Below, piece after piece: positions 45,170 to 54,940 of a stretch of DNA of 64,000 bases (position 1 is the first letter of the stretch; every line of letters starts with the position of its first letter). Source of the stretch: Cryobacterium soli (lineage in GTDB: Bacteria > Actinomycetota > Actinomycetes > Actinomycetales > Microbacteriaceae). Where the stretch lies: the NCBI RefSeq assembly GCF_003611035.1, contig NZ_CP030033.1, positions 2,046,001 through 2,110,000 on the forward strand, written 5' to 3'. The notes under the pieces were generated by a model. That model was not told where the DNA came from. It ran no database searches and worked only from the letters and a program-made list of their open reading frames with translations. The translations under genes and the position numbers were made by a program.

Positions 45170-46411
45170 TTAGCGGCCGCCGGCGCGACGCTTGTTGTAG
45201 ACGTCGAAGGCCACGGCGAGGAGCAGCACGAGGCCCTTGACGGCCTGCTGCCACTCGATACCGATGCCCATGATCGACATGCCGTTGTTCAGCACACCGA
45301 TGATCAGACCACCGATGATGGCGCCACCGATGGTGCCGACACCACCCTGAACGGCCGCGCCACCGATGAAGGCGGCGGAGATGGCCTCGAGTTCGAAGCC
45401 GTCACCGGCCTTCGGGCCGGCCAGGTTCAGGCGGGCGGTGAAGATCAGGCCGGCGAGGGCAGCGAGCACGCCCATGTTCACGAACAGCCAGAACGTCACG
45501 TTGCGGGTCTTCACACCGGAGAGCTCAGCGGCGTGCAGGTTGCCACCGATGGCGTAGATGTGACGACCGAAGACGCTGCGGTTCATGATGATGCCGTAGA
45601 CCAGCACCAGCACGGCCAGCACGATCAGGGTGACCGGGATGCCCTTGTAGGAGGCGAGGGCGTAAGCGAACAGGCCGATACCTGCGGTGATCAGAACGAG
45701 CTTGGCGATGAACCAGGCGAGCGGCTCCACCTCCTGGCCGTACGACGCACGGCCGCGACGGGTGCGCACCTGCTGCACGATCAGGGCGATGACCGCCAGG
45801 GCTGCGACACCCAGGGTGAGCGGGTCCAGCTCGAACTCACCGAAGATGTCCGTGAGGAAGCCGTTGCCCAGGGCACGGTACTCGGCCGGGAAGGAACCGA
45901 TGTTGGCGTTGCCGAGCACCACGAGCGCGAGCCCGCGGAAGATCAACATGCCGGCCAAGGTCACGATGAAGGCGGGGATGCCCACGAACGCGATCCAGAA
46001 GCCCTGCCAGACACCCACGAGGGCGCCGACCAGGAGCGACAGGATGACGGACAGCCACCAGGGCAGACCCCAGTTCACCGCGAACACACCGGACACGGCA
46101 CCGACGAAGGCGGCGACCGATCCGACCGACAGGTCGATGTGGCCGGCGATGATGACCATCACCATGCCCACCGCGAGAACAAGGATGTAGCCGTTCTGCA
46201 CGATCAGGTTCGAGATGTTCTGCGGCCGCAGCAGGATGCCGTCGGTCAGGAAGCTGAACAGCACAACCACCACGATCAGCGCGATGAAGATACCGTTCTT
46301 GCCGAGGTCGGTGACGACATGGCTGAGCCAGGCCCCCACCTTGGAGTTGCTGGGATTGACTTGTGCGCCTGCGGCCGTGTTGCTCGCCGGCTTGGTGTCG
46401 AGATCACTCAT
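45170..46411 (-). CDS. gguB: Multiple-monosaccharide ABC permease, GguB type
   Basis: A 413-residue permease with more than ten hydrophobic segments. GMVMVIIAGHIDLSVGSVAAFVGA and YAIGGNLHAAELSGVKTRNVTFW are typical of GguB/XylH proteins, as is the greater length compared with RbsC. With the ATPase and binding protein upstream it imports xylose, arabinose, galactose or glucose in known systems. Last gene of its operon. Confidence 0.9.
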   Translation of the reverse strand: MSDLDTKPASNTAAGAQVNPSNSKVGAWLSHVVTDLGKNGIFIALIVVVVLFSFLTDGILLRPQNISNLIVQNGYILVLAVGMVMVIIAGHIDLSVGSVAAFVGAVSGVFAVNWGLPWWLSVILSLLVGALVGVWQGFWIAFVGIPAFIVTLAGMLIFRGLALVVLGNANIGSFPAEYRALGNGFLTDIFGEFELDPLTLGVAALAVIALIVQQVRTRRGRASYGQEVEPLAWFIAKLVLITAGIGLFAYALASYKGIPVTLIVLAVLVLVYGIIMNRSVFGRHIYAIGGNLHAAELSGVKTRNVTFWLFVNMGVLAALAGLIFTARLNLAGPKAGDGFELEAISAAFIGGAAVQGGVGTIGGAIIGGLIIGVLNNGMSIMGIGIEWQQAVKGLVLLLAVAFDVYNKRRAGGR

Positions 46412-46444
46412 TTTGACGTTTCTCCTATTCCGATAGCGCCGACG

Positions 46445-47974
46445 CTAACGGGCCTTTTCCATGGTCATGTGCTTGATGAGGGTTTCCGGGGTGGCATCGT
46501 CGATGGGGAATTCTCCCGTGATGCGTCCCTCGGAAAGGGTGTAGATGCGGTCGCAGATGCCGATCAGTTCCGGCAGCTCGGACGAGATCACGATGACGCC
46601 CTTGCCCTGTGCGGCGAGGGCGTTGATGATCGCGTAGATCTCGTATTTGGCTCCGACGTCGATGCCGCGGGTGGGCTCATCCAGGATCAGCACATCGGGG
46701 TTCGAGTAGATCCACTTCGACAGCACGACCTTCTGCTGGTTGCCACCGGAGAGCTTCCCGGTCTTGGCCAGCACAGTCGGCGCCTTGATGTTCATGCTCG
46801 TGCGGTACTCGTTGGCGATCTTGAATTCTTCGTTGTCGTCGACGAGCCCGCCCTTGACGAGCTTGCCGAGGGACGCCATCGAGATGTTGCGCTTGATGTC
46901 TTCGATGAGGTTGAGGCCGTAGGTCTTGCGGTCCTCGGTGGCGTAGGCGATGCCGTTGTCGATCGCTTCGGTCACCGTGCGGGTCTTGATCTCCTTGCCC
47001 GCCTTGAAGACCTTGCCGCTGATGCGGCTGCCGTAGGTGCGGCCGAACAGGCTCATCGCGAACTCGGTGCGTCCGGCGCCCATGAGGCCGGCGATGCCGA
47101 CGATCTCGCCGCGGCGCACGTTCAGGTTCACGTTGTCGACCATGACCCGGTTGGGGTCCTGAGGATGGTGAGCGGTCCAGTCCTCGACCCGCAGGATCTC
47201 CTCGCCGATGTTGGGCGTGTGATCCGGGTAGCGGTGTTCGAGGTCGCGGCCGACCATGTCCTTGATGATGCGGTCTTCGGTGACCTCCTGCTTGGCGATC
47301 GTCTCGATGGCCTTGCCATCGCGGATGACCGTGACGGCGTCGGAGACCTTCTTGATCTCATTCAGCTTGTGGCTGATGATGATCGAGGTGATCCCCTGGC
47401 CCTTGAGGTGCAGCATCAGGTTGAGCAGGTGGTCGGAGTCCTCGTCATTGAGGGCGGCCGTCGGCTCGTCCAGGATGAGAAGCTTCACGCGCTTGGAGAG
47501 GGCCTTGGCGATCTCCACGAGCTGCTGCTTGCCGACACCGATGTCCATGATCTTGGTCGTCGGGTTCTCGCGCAGGCCCACGCGGGCGAGCAACTTGACG
47601 GCCTCGCTGTTGGTCTTGTTCCAGTCGATCAGGCCGAGAGCGCCGCGCTGTTCGTTGTTGAGGAAGATGTTCTCCGCGATGGAGAGGTAGGGACTCAGGG
47701 CGAGTTCCTGGTGGATGATGACGATGCCCTTGGCTTCGCTGTCCCGAATGTCTTTGAATTCAACGACTTCGTCTTCGAAGACGATGTCGCCGGTGTAGGT
47801 GCCGTGCGGGTATACGCCGCTGAGCACCTTCATAAGCGTGGACTTGCCCGCGCCGTTCTCACCACAGATGGCGTGAACTTCGCCGCGAGCGACATTGAGC
47901 GTCACGTCCTGTAGCGCCTTGACGCCGGGGAAGGTCTTGGTAATACCGCGCATCTCGAGGATGTTGGTGGTCAC
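46445..47974 (-). CDS. gguA: Multiple-monosaccharide ABC ATPase, GguA type
   Basis: A 509-residue double-domain ATPase with [21 protein letters not shown], the GguA-type phrase after Walker [14 protein letters not shown] and second-domain [43 protein letters not shown] start at 47974. 33 bases separate it from gguB. Confidence 0.92.
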   Translation of the reverse strand: MTTNILEMRGITKTFPGVKALQDVTLNVARGEVHAICGENGAGKSTLMKVLSGVYPHGTYTGDIVFEDEVVEFKDIRDSEAKGIVIIHQELALSPYLSIAENIFLNNEQRGALGLIDWNKTNSEAVKLLARVGLRENPTTKIMDIGVGKQQLVEIAKALSKRVKLLILDEPTAALNDEDSDHLLNLMLHLKGQGITSIIISHKLNEIKKVSDAVTVIRDGKAIETIAKQEVTEDRIIKDMVGRDLEHRYPDHTPNIGEEILRVEDWTAHHPQDPNRVMVDNVNLNVRRGEIVGIAGLMGAGRTEFAMSLFGRTYGSRISGKVFKAGKEIKTRTVTEAIDNGIAYATEDRKTYGLNLIEDIKRNISMASLGKLVKGGLVDDNEEFKIANEYRTSMNIKAPTVLAKTGKLSGGNQQKVVLSKWIYSNPDVLILDEPTRGIDVGAKYEIYAIINALAAQGKGVIVISSELPELIGICDRIYTLSEGRITGEFPIDDATPETLIKHMTMEKAR

Positions 47975-48007
47975 GTGCGTTCCTTTCTGAGGTCTAATGC
48001 TTTGTGG

Positions 48008-48045
48008 TGACCGGCCGGCGGGGCGTGAGCCCCGCCGGCCGGTCA
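48008..48045 (-). terminator. Hairpin between chvE-like and gguA genes
   Basis: A perfect 17-bp stem, TGACCGGCCGGCGGGGC / GCCCCGCCGGCCGGTCA, loop GTGA, 13 bases after the binding-protein stop. Probable attenuator within the operon. Confidence 0.8.
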
Positions 48046-48058
48046 GAACACGTGACTC

Positions 48059-49180
48059 TTAGCCGTCGATCTCGGCCTGGGTCCAGTAGCCGCTGTCAAC
48101 CAGCTGCTCCGTGATGTTGTCCTTGACCACGATTGCGGAGTCGAGGAGGTAGGAGTCCACAACCTTCACGCCGTTGTCGTAGTCGGTGGTGTTGTTGATC
48201 TCCGGGGTGTCACCGTTGAGCAGCGCGAGGGTCATCGAGACGGCGACCTCGGCCAGCTTGCGGGTGTCCTTGAAGATGGTGGCGTACTGCTCACCGGAAA
48301 CGATGGCCTTGACCGAGTCGAGCTCGGCGTCCTGGCCGGAGATGACGGGCCATTCAGCACCCGTCGAGTAGCCGGCGCCCTCGAGGGCAGAGATGATGCC
48401 TCGGGAGATGCCGTCGTACGGGGAGAGGATGCCGTTCACCTTGCTGCCGTCGGAGTACGTCGACGTCAGGATGTTCTCCATACGGCTCTGTGCCTCTTCG
48501 CCGTCCCAACGCAGCGTCGCCGCCGTGTTGAAGTCGGTCTGGCCGCTCTTGACGACGATGGTCTTGTCATCGATGAGGGGCTGGAGGACGTCCATCGCAC
48601 CGTTGTAGAAGAACGTGGCGTTGTTGTCGTCCGGGCTACCGGCGAAGAGCTCGACGTTGAACGGGCCGGCGGGGGCACCGTCGGTGGGCGTTCCGTCGAG
48701 CCCGACCAGGCCCAGGCCGTTGAGCATGGACCAAGCCTGCTGCTGGCCGACCTTGAAGTTGTCGAAGGAGGCGTAGTAGCTGACGTTGTCGGTGTCGCGG
48801 ATCAGTCGGTCGTAGGCGATGACGGGGATGTCGGCGTCTGCGGCGTCCTGGAGCACGCTGGTGAGCGTGGTGCCGTCGATGGAGGCGACGATCAGGGCCT
48901 TGGCGCCCTTGGTGATCATGTTCTCGATCTGGGAGACCTGGGTGGGGATGTCGTCTTCTGCGTACTGCAGGTCGACCTTGAAGCCCTTGGCTTCGAGCTG
49001 TTCCTTGACGGCGTTGCCGTCGTTGATCCAGCGCTCAGAGGACTTCGTGGGCATCGCGACGCCCACGAGGCCGCCGTCGCCGGCGCCCGCGTCAGAGCCG
49101 GAGCCTCCGCCTGAACAGGCGGCGAGGGATACGACCATGGCTCCAGTTGCCAGGACGCCGAGGAGTGATTTGAACTTCAC
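48059..49180 (-). CDS. chvE: Sugar-binding lipoprotein, ChvE type
   Basis: A 373-residue lipoprotein with lipobox LAAC (cysteine 22). The mature part starts [29 protein letters not shown], characteristic of ChvE/xylose-binding proteins. GTG start at 49180 with AAAGGAAA upstream. Adjacent araA/araD suggest that L-arabinose is among its ligands. First gene of the operon, 85 bases after araA on the same strand; the gap contains GACATTGATGTC (49208-49219), a short palindrome that could be an operator. Confidence 0.9.
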   Translation of the reverse strand: MKFKSLLGVLATGAMVVSLAACSGGGSGSDAGAGDGGLVGVAMPTKSSERWINDGNAVKEQLEAKGFKVDLQYAEDDIPTQVSQIENMITKGAKALIVASIDGTTLTSVLQDAADADIPVIAYDRLIRDTDNVSYYASFDNFKVGQQQAWSMLNGLGLVGLDGTPTDGAPAGPFNVELFAGSPDDNNATFFYNGAMDVLQPLIDDKTIVVKSGQTDFNTAATLRWDGEEAQSRMENILTSTYSDGSKVNGILSPYDGISRGIISALEGAGYSTGAEWPVISGQDAELDSVKAIVSGEQYATIFKDTRKLAEVAVSMTLALLNGDTPEINNTTDYDNGVKVVDSYLLDSAIVVKDNITEQLVDSGYWTQAEIDG

Positions 49181-49265
49181 TGGGTGTTTCCTTTCGTGTT
49201 GTCAATCGACATTGATGTCAATACGTAAAAAGCTGATGGTGCTGTGTGTTGGTGATGCAGGGGTG

Positions 49266-50798
49266 TTACAGGCCTTGCGCGAGGCGGTAGTAGGCCTGGT
49301 TCCAGCGCACCTCGCGGGTGAAGTCCCGCAGGGTGGTGGTCTTATCGATCACGAGGAGCTCGGTGTGAGCTATCTCGGCGAAATCGTGGAACACCTCGAT
49401 GCCGACGGCTGTCGACATGACGGTGTGGTGGGCGGCGCCGGCGGTGAGCCAGGCTGCGGCGGATGTCGCGAAGTCGGGTTCGGGCGCCCAAACGGCCCGG
49501 CCGACCGGGAGCTTGGGCAGGGCCGCGGTGGGTTCGACGACCTCGACGACGTTCGCGACGAGGCGGAATCGGTCGCGCATGTCGCTCATTGCGACGACCA
49601 CGGCGGGTCCCGGGGCGGCGTTGAAGACCAGGCGCACCGGGTCGTCCTTGCCGCCGATGCCCAACGGGTGGATCTCCAGGGTGGGCTTCTCGGTCGCCAG
49701 GGCCGGGCTGACCTCGAGCATGTGGGCGCCGAGGATGAGTTCGGCGCCGGGGGTGAGGTCGTAGGTGTAGTCCTCCATCAGGCTCGCCCCACCGGGCAGA
49801 CCCGAACCCATCACGTTGGCCACCCGCACCAGGATCGAGGTCTTCCAGTCGCCCTCGGCGCCGAAGCCGTAGCCCTGCGCCATGAGGCGCTGCACGGCCA
49901 GGCCGGGCAGCTGCTTGAGCGCGCCGAGATCTTCGAAGTTGGTGGTGAACGCACTGAACCCGCCCGCTTCCAGGAACGACTTCAAGCCCAGCTCGATCGC
50001 GGCGCCGTACCGGAGCGACTCGTGCCGGTCTCCGCCGACCTTGAGCTCGGGGGCGACGTCGTAGAGGGTTTCGTATTCGGCCACGAGAGCGTCGATGTCG
50101 GCATCCGTCTGGGCGTGCACACTGTCGGCGAGTTCGTTGACCGACCAGGTGTTCACCTGCACGCCGAACCGCAGTTCCGCTTCGGTCTTATCGCCCTCGG
50201 TCACCGCGACGTAACGCATGTTGTCGCCGAACCGGGCCAGCTTCATGCTCCGGGACGCCGCCCACCCGGCCGCAGCACGCGTCCAGGTGCCGATCGACGC
50301 GGTCACGGCCGGGTTCGACACATGCCCGACAACGGTCTTCCGCGACACACCGAGACGGGTCTGGATGTAGCCGAACTCCCGGTCACCGTGCGCGGCCTGG
50401 TTCAGGTTCATGAAATCGAAGTCGATCTCGCTCCAAGGCAGCTCCACGTTCGCCTGCGTGTGCAGGTGCAACAACGGCTTGGTCAGCGCGTTCAGGCCGC
50501 CGATCCACATCTTCGCCGGCGAGAACGTGTGCATCCACGCAATCAGACCGATCACACTGTCATCACTGTTCGCATCCAGCGCGGCCCGACGGATGGACTC
50601 CGCATCCTTGAGCACCGGCTTCCACACCACGGTCACGGGCACGGCGCTCGACGCGTTCAACGCGTCCGAGATCGCCTTCGACTGCTCGGCGACCTGCCGC
50701 AGGGTCTCCTCGCCGTAGAGGTTCTGGCTGCCGGTGAGGAACCACACCTCGTAGGAATCCAAGGTCGTGGCCAGGGCGGTGGGGGTGGAGAGTGACAT
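49266..50798 (-). CDS. araA: L-arabinose isomerase
   Basis: A 510-residue enzyme converting L-arabinose to L-ribulose. The N-terminus [28 protein letters not shown] and [31 protein letters not shown] are hallmarks of AraA. It starts one base from the araD stop (TAATG overlap), and its ribosome binding site AAGGAG lies within the end of araD. The product goes to ribulokinase, whose gene is missing in full here. Confidence 0.97.
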   Translation of the reverse strand: MSLSTPTALATTLDSYEVWFLTGSQNLYGEETLRQVAEQSKAISDALNASSAVPVTVVWKPVLKDAESIRRAALDANSDDSVIGLIAWMHTFSPAKMWIGGLNALTKPLLHLHTQANVELPWSEIDFDFMNLNQAAHGDREFGYIQTRLGVSRKTVVGHVSNPAVTASIGTWTRAAAGWAASRSMKLARFGDNMRYVAVTEGDKTEAELRFGVQVNTWSVNELADSVHAQTDADIDALVAEYETLYDVAPELKVGGDRHESLRYGAAIELGLKSFLEAGGFSAFTTNFEDLGALKQLPGLAVQRLMAQGYGFGAEGDWKTSILVRVANVMGSGLPGGASLMEDYTYDLTPGAELILGAHMLEVSPALATEKPTLEIHPLGIGGKDDPVRLVFNAAPGPAVVVAMSDMRDRFRLVANVVEVVEPTAALPKLPVGRAVWAPEPDFATSAAAWLTAGAAHHTVMSTAVGIEVFHDFAEIAHTELLVIDKTTTLRDFTREVRWNQAYYRLAQGL

Positions 50799-51508
50799 TA
50801 CTTGAGTGCTCCTTGCGGTGCTTGTCCGTAGACATTCTGATAACGGTTGAAAAGAGAATCGATCGCGTCCTGCGGGATCGGGATGAGCTCCCCGCCCTGA
50901 CGGGCCAGATGCACGGTCCGGGCGACGTCCTCGACCATGACAGCGGCCTTGACCGCGTCGCGGGCATCCTTGCCGATGGTGAACGGGCCATGGTTCTGCA
51001 TCAACACCGCACGCGAGCGGTGCCCCGTCAACGCCTCCACGATGCCCTGCCCGATGGTGTCATCGCCGATGATCGCGAACCGGCCCACCGGAATGGGACC
51101 GCCGAACTCATCAGCCATCGCCGTGATCACACACGGGATCTCCTCACCGCGCGCCGCCCACGCCGTCGCGTAGGTGGAATGCGTGTGCACCACCCCGCCG
51201 ACCTCGGGCATGTGCCGGTACACATACGCGTGCGCGGCAGTGTCGCTGGACGGCGACCGGTCCGAACCCGGCGTCTCCGGAACAACAGCGCCGTCCAGAT
51301 CGCACAGGATCATGTTCTCCGGCGCCAGATCCGCGTAATCCACCCCACTGGGCTTGATCACGAACAGGTCCGCACCCGGCACCCGGCCCGACACATTCCC
51401 GCCAGTCCACACGACCAGACCATTGCTGGTCAGCTCCCCGTGCAAGCGCGCGATATCCGCCCGCACCCGCGCAATCGCCACCTCGATCTGCGGTCCGAAA
51501 GTGCTCAT
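50798..51508 (-). CDS. araD: L-ribulose-5-phosphate 4-epimerase
   Basis: A 236-residue class II aldolase-fold epimerase producing D-xylulose 5-phosphate. Zinc ligands are visible in [17 protein letters not shown], with SGNVSGR-type loop [21 protein letters not shown] and [14 protein letters not shown]. The ATG at 51508 overlaps by 4 bases (ATGA) the stop of a 42-codon open frame that looks like a remnant of araB. Operon order is (araB remnant)-araD-araA. Confidence 0.94.
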   Translation of the reverse strand: MSTFGPQIEVAIARVRADIARLHGELTSNGLVVWTGGNVSGRVPGADLFVIKPSGVDYADLAPENMILCDLDGAVVPETPGSDRSPSSDTAAHAYVYRHMPEVGGVVHTHSTYATAWAARGEEIPCVITAMADEFGGPIPVGRFAIIGDDTIGQGIVEALTGHRSRAVLMQNHGPFTIGKDARDAVKAAVMVEDVARTVHLARQGGELIPIPQDAIDSLFNRYQNVYGQAPQGALK

Positions 51509-51633
51509 GCGAACACCGACTCGGTCTCGACGGCGATGAACCGGTCCGAGGAGGGTGCGTGGTCGATTCCGGCGACGTATGACTCGTCTGCAGCGGCTGC
51601 CGGTGCGGCGTGCTGAGCGGTGGACGTGCTCAC
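51505..51633 (-). pseudogene. Probable araB (ribulokinase) remnant, 42 codons
   Basis: A short open frame starting at a GTG with AAGGGAG upstream and ending in an ATGA overlap with araD. It begins MSTSTAQ, then DESYVAGID at about 17-25, which resembles the beginning of an FGGY sugar kinase (YVAGIDFGT..R). The arginine of the kinase loop is even at the same distance (DHAPSSDR). After 42 codons the frame ends, so over 500 residues of kinase are missing. This is the position of araB in araBDA operons. It could instead be a leader peptide. Confidence 0.5.
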
Positions 51634-51683
51634 AGAATCGACTCCCTTGTCTGAGGTGGTGCTGGTGGTGCGAATGTGACACC

Positions 51684-51703
51684 CAATGTGAACGGTCACA
51701 TTG
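51684..51703. promoter_or_regulatory. LacI operator of the ara operon
   Basis: CAATGTGAACGGTCACATTG has perfect 8-bp arms around ACGG, with the central CG typical of LacI operators. It lies 51 bases before the remnant start. A related half-site AATGTGACAC precedes it at 51673. The same motif lies before the lacI gene at 51820-52839, so that protein is the likely ligand. Confidence 0.75.
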
Positions 51704-51819
51704 CTGACCTCATGTTAGCCGCATCTGGGAATCATCTGTCAAGTTCGGTTGGTCACTTTTGCGTAACGCCCCGTCCAGGTCTCCCGAATCGCAATCGCGG
51801 CCGCCGAGTCGCCCGCCGG

Positions 51820-52839
51820 TCAGAAGGCCGGCGGACCTGTGGAGGCGCGCACGATGAGCTCCGGGATGATGGCGCTGCGCTCCTCCTCGGGCCCATCGGT
51901 GATGTCGTCGAGCAGCAGGGCCATGCAGCGCCGGCCGAGCTCGGAGAAGTCCTGGCGCACGGTCGTGAGCGGCGGCCAGAAGTGTGCCGCTTCCGGAATA
52001 TCATCGAAACCGATGACACTGACGTCGCCCGGAATGTCCAGCCCGGCATCGCGGATGGCGTGCATCAGGCCGAGCGCCATTTGGTCGTTCGAGGAGAAAA
52101 TGGCCGTGAAGTCGCGCACCCGCAGGAGTTCCCGGCCGGCGTAATACCCGAAGTCCGCCGTCCAGTCACCCAGGATCGGTGCCGTGGTCGGCACGTCCAT
52201 GGCTCCCATCTCGTCCAGGAAGCCGCGCATTCGCGCCTCTGCTTCGATCCAGTCCTGCGGGCCGGCGAGGTGGTAGATATTGCGATGCCCGAGGTCGATC
52301 AAGTGACGGGTGGCCAGCCGGGCACCGTAGATCTGGTCCACGGAGAGCCCGTGGTCGTTGAGTCGTCCGGTGGATTGCAGGGTCACATACGGCACCGAGA
52401 TCGACAGCTGCTCGAGCACGTCGAAGACTCGCATCTGCGGGGCGATCACGACGATCCCCTCCACGGACTGCAGCATCAGGTGGTCGAGGGCCGCCTCGAT
52501 CGACTCCGGGTCGACCGAGGTGAGGTTGGCCGTGTTCACGTAGTACCCGGCGTCCCTGGCGGCATCCTGGATGGCAGCGATGCTGCTGGCCGGTCCGTAC
52601 TGCGAACTCGACGCCGACAGAACGCCTATCGTTCGCGAGGTGCCGCGGGAGAGTGCCCGGGCGGCCCGGTTGGGCCGGTACTGCAGGTCCTCCATGACCT
52701 GCTGCACGCGGGCCTTGGTCGAATCGCGGATGCTCGGATGGTTGTTGAGCACGCGGGAGACCGTTTGGTGCGACACACCGGCAAGGCGCGCGACATCCCG
52801 GATGCTGGGTGCGCGACTCTTGGGCAGTTCAGCTGACAC
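51820..52839 (-). CDS. LacI family transcriptional regulator (ara operon)
   Basis: A 339-residue repressor with SIRDVARLAGVSHQTVSRVLNNHPSIRDSTKARVQQVMEDLQYRPNRAARAL as DNA-binding region and a sugar-binding domain including IFSSNDQMALGLMHAIRDAGLDIPGDVSVIGFDDIPEAAHFWPPLTTV. GTG at 52839 with GAGG upstream. It lies upstream of, and in the same direction as, the ara genes. Matching palindromes at its own promoter and before ara indicate autoregulation and control of ara. Confidence 0.9.
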   Translation of the reverse strand: MSAELPKSRAPSIRDVARLAGVSHQTVSRVLNNHPSIRDSTKARVQQVMEDLQYRPNRAARALSRGTSRTIGVLSASSSQYGPASSIAAIQDAARDAGYYVNTANLTSVDPESIEAALDHLMLQSVEGIVVIAPQMRVFDVLEQLSISVPYVTLQSTGRLNDHGLSVDQIYGARLATRHLIDLGHRNIYHLAGPQDWIEAEARMRGFLDEMGAMDVPTTAPILGDWTADFGYYAGRELLRVRDFTAIFSSNDQMALGLMHAIRDAGLDIPGDVSVIGFDDIPEAAHFWPPLTTVRQDFSELGRRCMALLLDDITDGPEEERSAIIPELIVRASTGPPAF

Positions 52840-52856
52840 GGGACAGGCCTCGTTCG

Positions 52857-52872
52857 AATGTGCACGGTCACA
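52857..52872. promoter_or_regulatory. Operator at the ara-type lacI promoter
   Basis: AATGTGCACGGTCACA differs in one base from the core of the ara operator at 51684-51703. It lies 18 bases before the lacI start codon. Confidence 0.65.
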
Positions 52873-52923
52873 AATGTGAACGCACCCCAATTATGCACGG
52901 GTCGGACCCGGAGGGCATCCTCG

Positions 52924-52970
52924 ATGTGACAGTCACATGAGAGGTGAGAGAGCAGATGTGACAGTCACAA
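52924..52970. promoter_or_regulatory. Tandem palindromes upstream of lacI
   Basis: ATGTGACAGTCACAT (52924-52938, perfect) and ATGTGACAGTCACAA (52956-52970, one mismatch) share the half-site ATGTGA but with a 3-base spacer, not 4. Their centres are 32 bases apart. They lie between two lacI genes and upstream of the one at 51820-52839. Confidence 0.65.
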
Positions 52971-52996
52971 TTGCGAACGGGGCCGGGCGGAGCCGT

Positions 52997-54013
52997 CTAC
53001 GCGCTCTCGCGTACCACCAGGTCGGTCGGCAGGACGATGGCCGCCGGGCGCTCTCCGTCGATGACGCGCAGCAACAGGCGCACCATCTCCTCGCTGATCC
53101 GTTCGAACGGCTGGTGCATCGTGGTGATCGCGGGAGTGGTCATCGTGGCGATCGGGGCGTCGTCGAACCCGCCGACGGCAACATCCTCCGGCACGCGCCG
53201 GCCCTGGGCGAGAAGCACGTCGATGGCACCGGCGGCCATCACGTCGTTGGCGGCAAAGACCGCATCCAGGTCGGGGTTCCGTTCCAGGAGCTCGGTCATC
53301 GCGAGCGCCCCGCTGGCTCGGCTGTAGTCGCCGCGCGCCACCAGGGAGGCGTCGAAGGCGTCGCCGAGTTCATCGACGTAGGCGTCGTACCGACGTATGC
53401 CGCCCGAGGTATCTTCGGGGCCGGCGATCGTGGCGATCCGTGTGCGACCGAGGCCGGCGAGGTAGCGCACCATTTCGCCGGCGCCGTCGTAGTCGTCGGC
53501 GGCCACGTAACCCATCTTCTTTTCGAAGCCCAAGGGCACGCCACACGCGATCGCCGGCACACCGGCGGCAATGATCTCAGAGATCAGGCCTCGCCGGCTG
53601 CTGTGCGAGGAGACCAGCAGCACCCCGTCGACGTGGCCCGCCGTGATGAACTCGGTGGCGCGGCGCTGTTCGTCTTCGTTGCCCGCCATGATCAACACGA
53701 GCGAAATATCGTGGGCGGACAGGGCTTTGGACGCTCCCCGCATCAGCACGGCGAAGTTGGGGTCCTCGAACAGGCGCTCGTGGGCCTCGGTGAGGAGGAA
53801 GGCCACGGAGTTGGCGCGGCTCGTCGCGAGGCTCCGGGCGTGCGGGTTGACCCGGTAGCCCGTCTTCTTGATGGCGGCATTGACCGAGGCCAGGGAATCC
53901 GGGCTCACCCAGTGGCCGCCGTTGAGCACCCGGGACACCGTGCCGCGGGACACGCCGGCGGCCGCCGCCACATCGTCGATGGTCGGGCGGCGCTTCGCGG
54001 GGGGCGGGGTCAC
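52997..54013 (-). CDS. LacI family transcriptional regulator (GH42 cluster)
   Basis: A 338-residue repressor with TIDDVAAAAGVSRGTVSRVLNGGHWVSPDSLASVNAAIKKTGYRVNPHARSLATSRANSVAFLLTEA and a type-1 periplasmic-binding-like effector domain. GTG start at 54013 with AGGA upstream. It is 19 bases downstream of the MalG-type permease on the same strand and so belongs to that ABC operon. It probably controls the transporter and the divergent GH42 gene. Confidence 0.9.
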   Translation of the reverse strand: MTPPPAKRRPTIDDVAAAAGVSRGTVSRVLNGGHWVSPDSLASVNAAIKKTGYRVNPHARSLATSRANSVAFLLTEAHERLFEDPNFAVLMRGASKALSAHDISLVLIMAGNEDEQRRATEFITAGHVDGVLLVSSHSSRRGLISEIIAAGVPAIACGVPLGFEKKMGYVAADDYDGAGEMVRYLAGLGRTRIATIAGPEDTSGGIRRYDAYVDELGDAFDASLVARGDYSRASGALAMTELLERNPDLDAVFAANDVMAAGAIDVLLAQGRRVPEDVAVGGFDDAPIATMTTPAITTMHQPFERISEEMVRLLLRVIDGERPAAIVLPTDLVVRESA

Positions 54014-54032
54014 GTGTGAATCCTAGCGAGCG

Positions 54033-54938
54033 TCAGGCCTTGACGGCGCCGGCGGCGAGGTCCACCTTCCAGTAGCGCTGCAAGACGAGGAACAGGATTA
54101 TGAGCGGGATGATGGACAGCAGCGCTCCGGTGATCACCAGGGTGTACATCGACGGTGCCGAGGCGCCCTGGTTGAGCAGGCCGCTGAGCCCAACGGTGAC
54201 CGGGAACAGTTTGTCGTCACCGAGCATGATGTACGGCAGCATGAAGTTGTTCCACACGGCCACGAACTGGAACAGGAAGATCGTCACCAGACCCGGGCCC
54301 ATCATCGGCAGGGCGATGCGGTTGAAGATGTACAGCTCGCCGGCCCCCTCGGTTCTGGAGGCTTCGATGACCTCGGTCGGCACCGAGGCGGCCGCGTAGA
54401 TCCGGGCCAGGTAGATGCCGTACGGGCTGATGATCTGGGGCAGCAACACCGACCACATGGTGTTGGTCAGCCCGACTTCGGCGAGCAGGAAGTACTGCGG
54501 GATCGCCAGGATCACGCCGGGCACAAGCACGCCCATCAGCAGGATCGAGAAGACGACCTTCTTGCCGGGGAACTCGAACTTGGCCAGGACGTAGCCGGAG
54601 ATCGCCGAGATCCAGGTGGACGCCAATGCGCCGACGCCGGCGTAGATGGCGGTGTTGAGCACCCACCGCCAGAACAGGCCGTTGCGGTATTGGCTGAGCT
54701 CCACGATGTTGTCCCACAGGTGGCTACTGGGCATCAGGGTGAAGGTGGAGAACAGTTCGGAGCTGTCCTTGCTCGATGCCATCAGCACCCAGAAGACCGG
54801 GAACAGGCAGTAGATCGCGCCGATGATGAGGATGCCGGTGGAGACCGGGCTGGCCTTCTGCCGGAAGGTGCGTGCCGAGTCGCGTTGTGCTTTGCGCTCT
54901 GCCCGGTCGGGCCGGGAGAGGGTGGATGAGGTGGTCAT
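54033..54938 (-). CDS. Carbohydrate ABC permease, MalG type
   Basis: A 301-residue permease with six expected membrane helices. The EAA coupling loop is visible as EVIEASRTEGAGELYIFNRIALPMMGP. AGGAGG lies 7 bases before the ATG at 54938. It pairs with the MalF-type permease directly upstream (2 bases between). Confidence 0.92.
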   Translation of the reverse strand: MTTSSTLSRPDRAERKAQRDSARTFRQKASPVSTGILIIGAIYCLFPVFWVLMASSKDSSELFSTFTLMPSSHLWDNIVELSQYRNGLFWRWVLNTAIYAGVGALASTWISAISGYVLAKFEFPGKKVVFSILLMGVLVPGVILAIPQYFLLAEVGLTNTMWSVLLPQIISPYGIYLARIYAAASVPTEVIEASRTEGAGELYIFNRIALPMMGPGLVTIFLFQFVAVWNNFMLPYIMLGDDKLFPVTVGLSGLLNQGASAPSMYTLVITGALLSIIPLIILFLVLQRYWKVDLAAGAVKA

Positions 54939-54940
54939 GG

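Noticed and set aside
45077..47914. Very long open frames antisense to real genes (also 3760-6171 on the minus strand and 32778-34718 on the plus strand)
   Set aside because: They mirror well-supported transporter and nrdE genes; such frames arise from GC-rich codon bias, and their translations are repetitive and match no family.
51684..51703. CRP/GlxR site
   Set aside because: The half-sites TGTGA/TCACA are separated by 4 bases, not 6, and the central CG with adjacent lacI genes fits a LacI operator.
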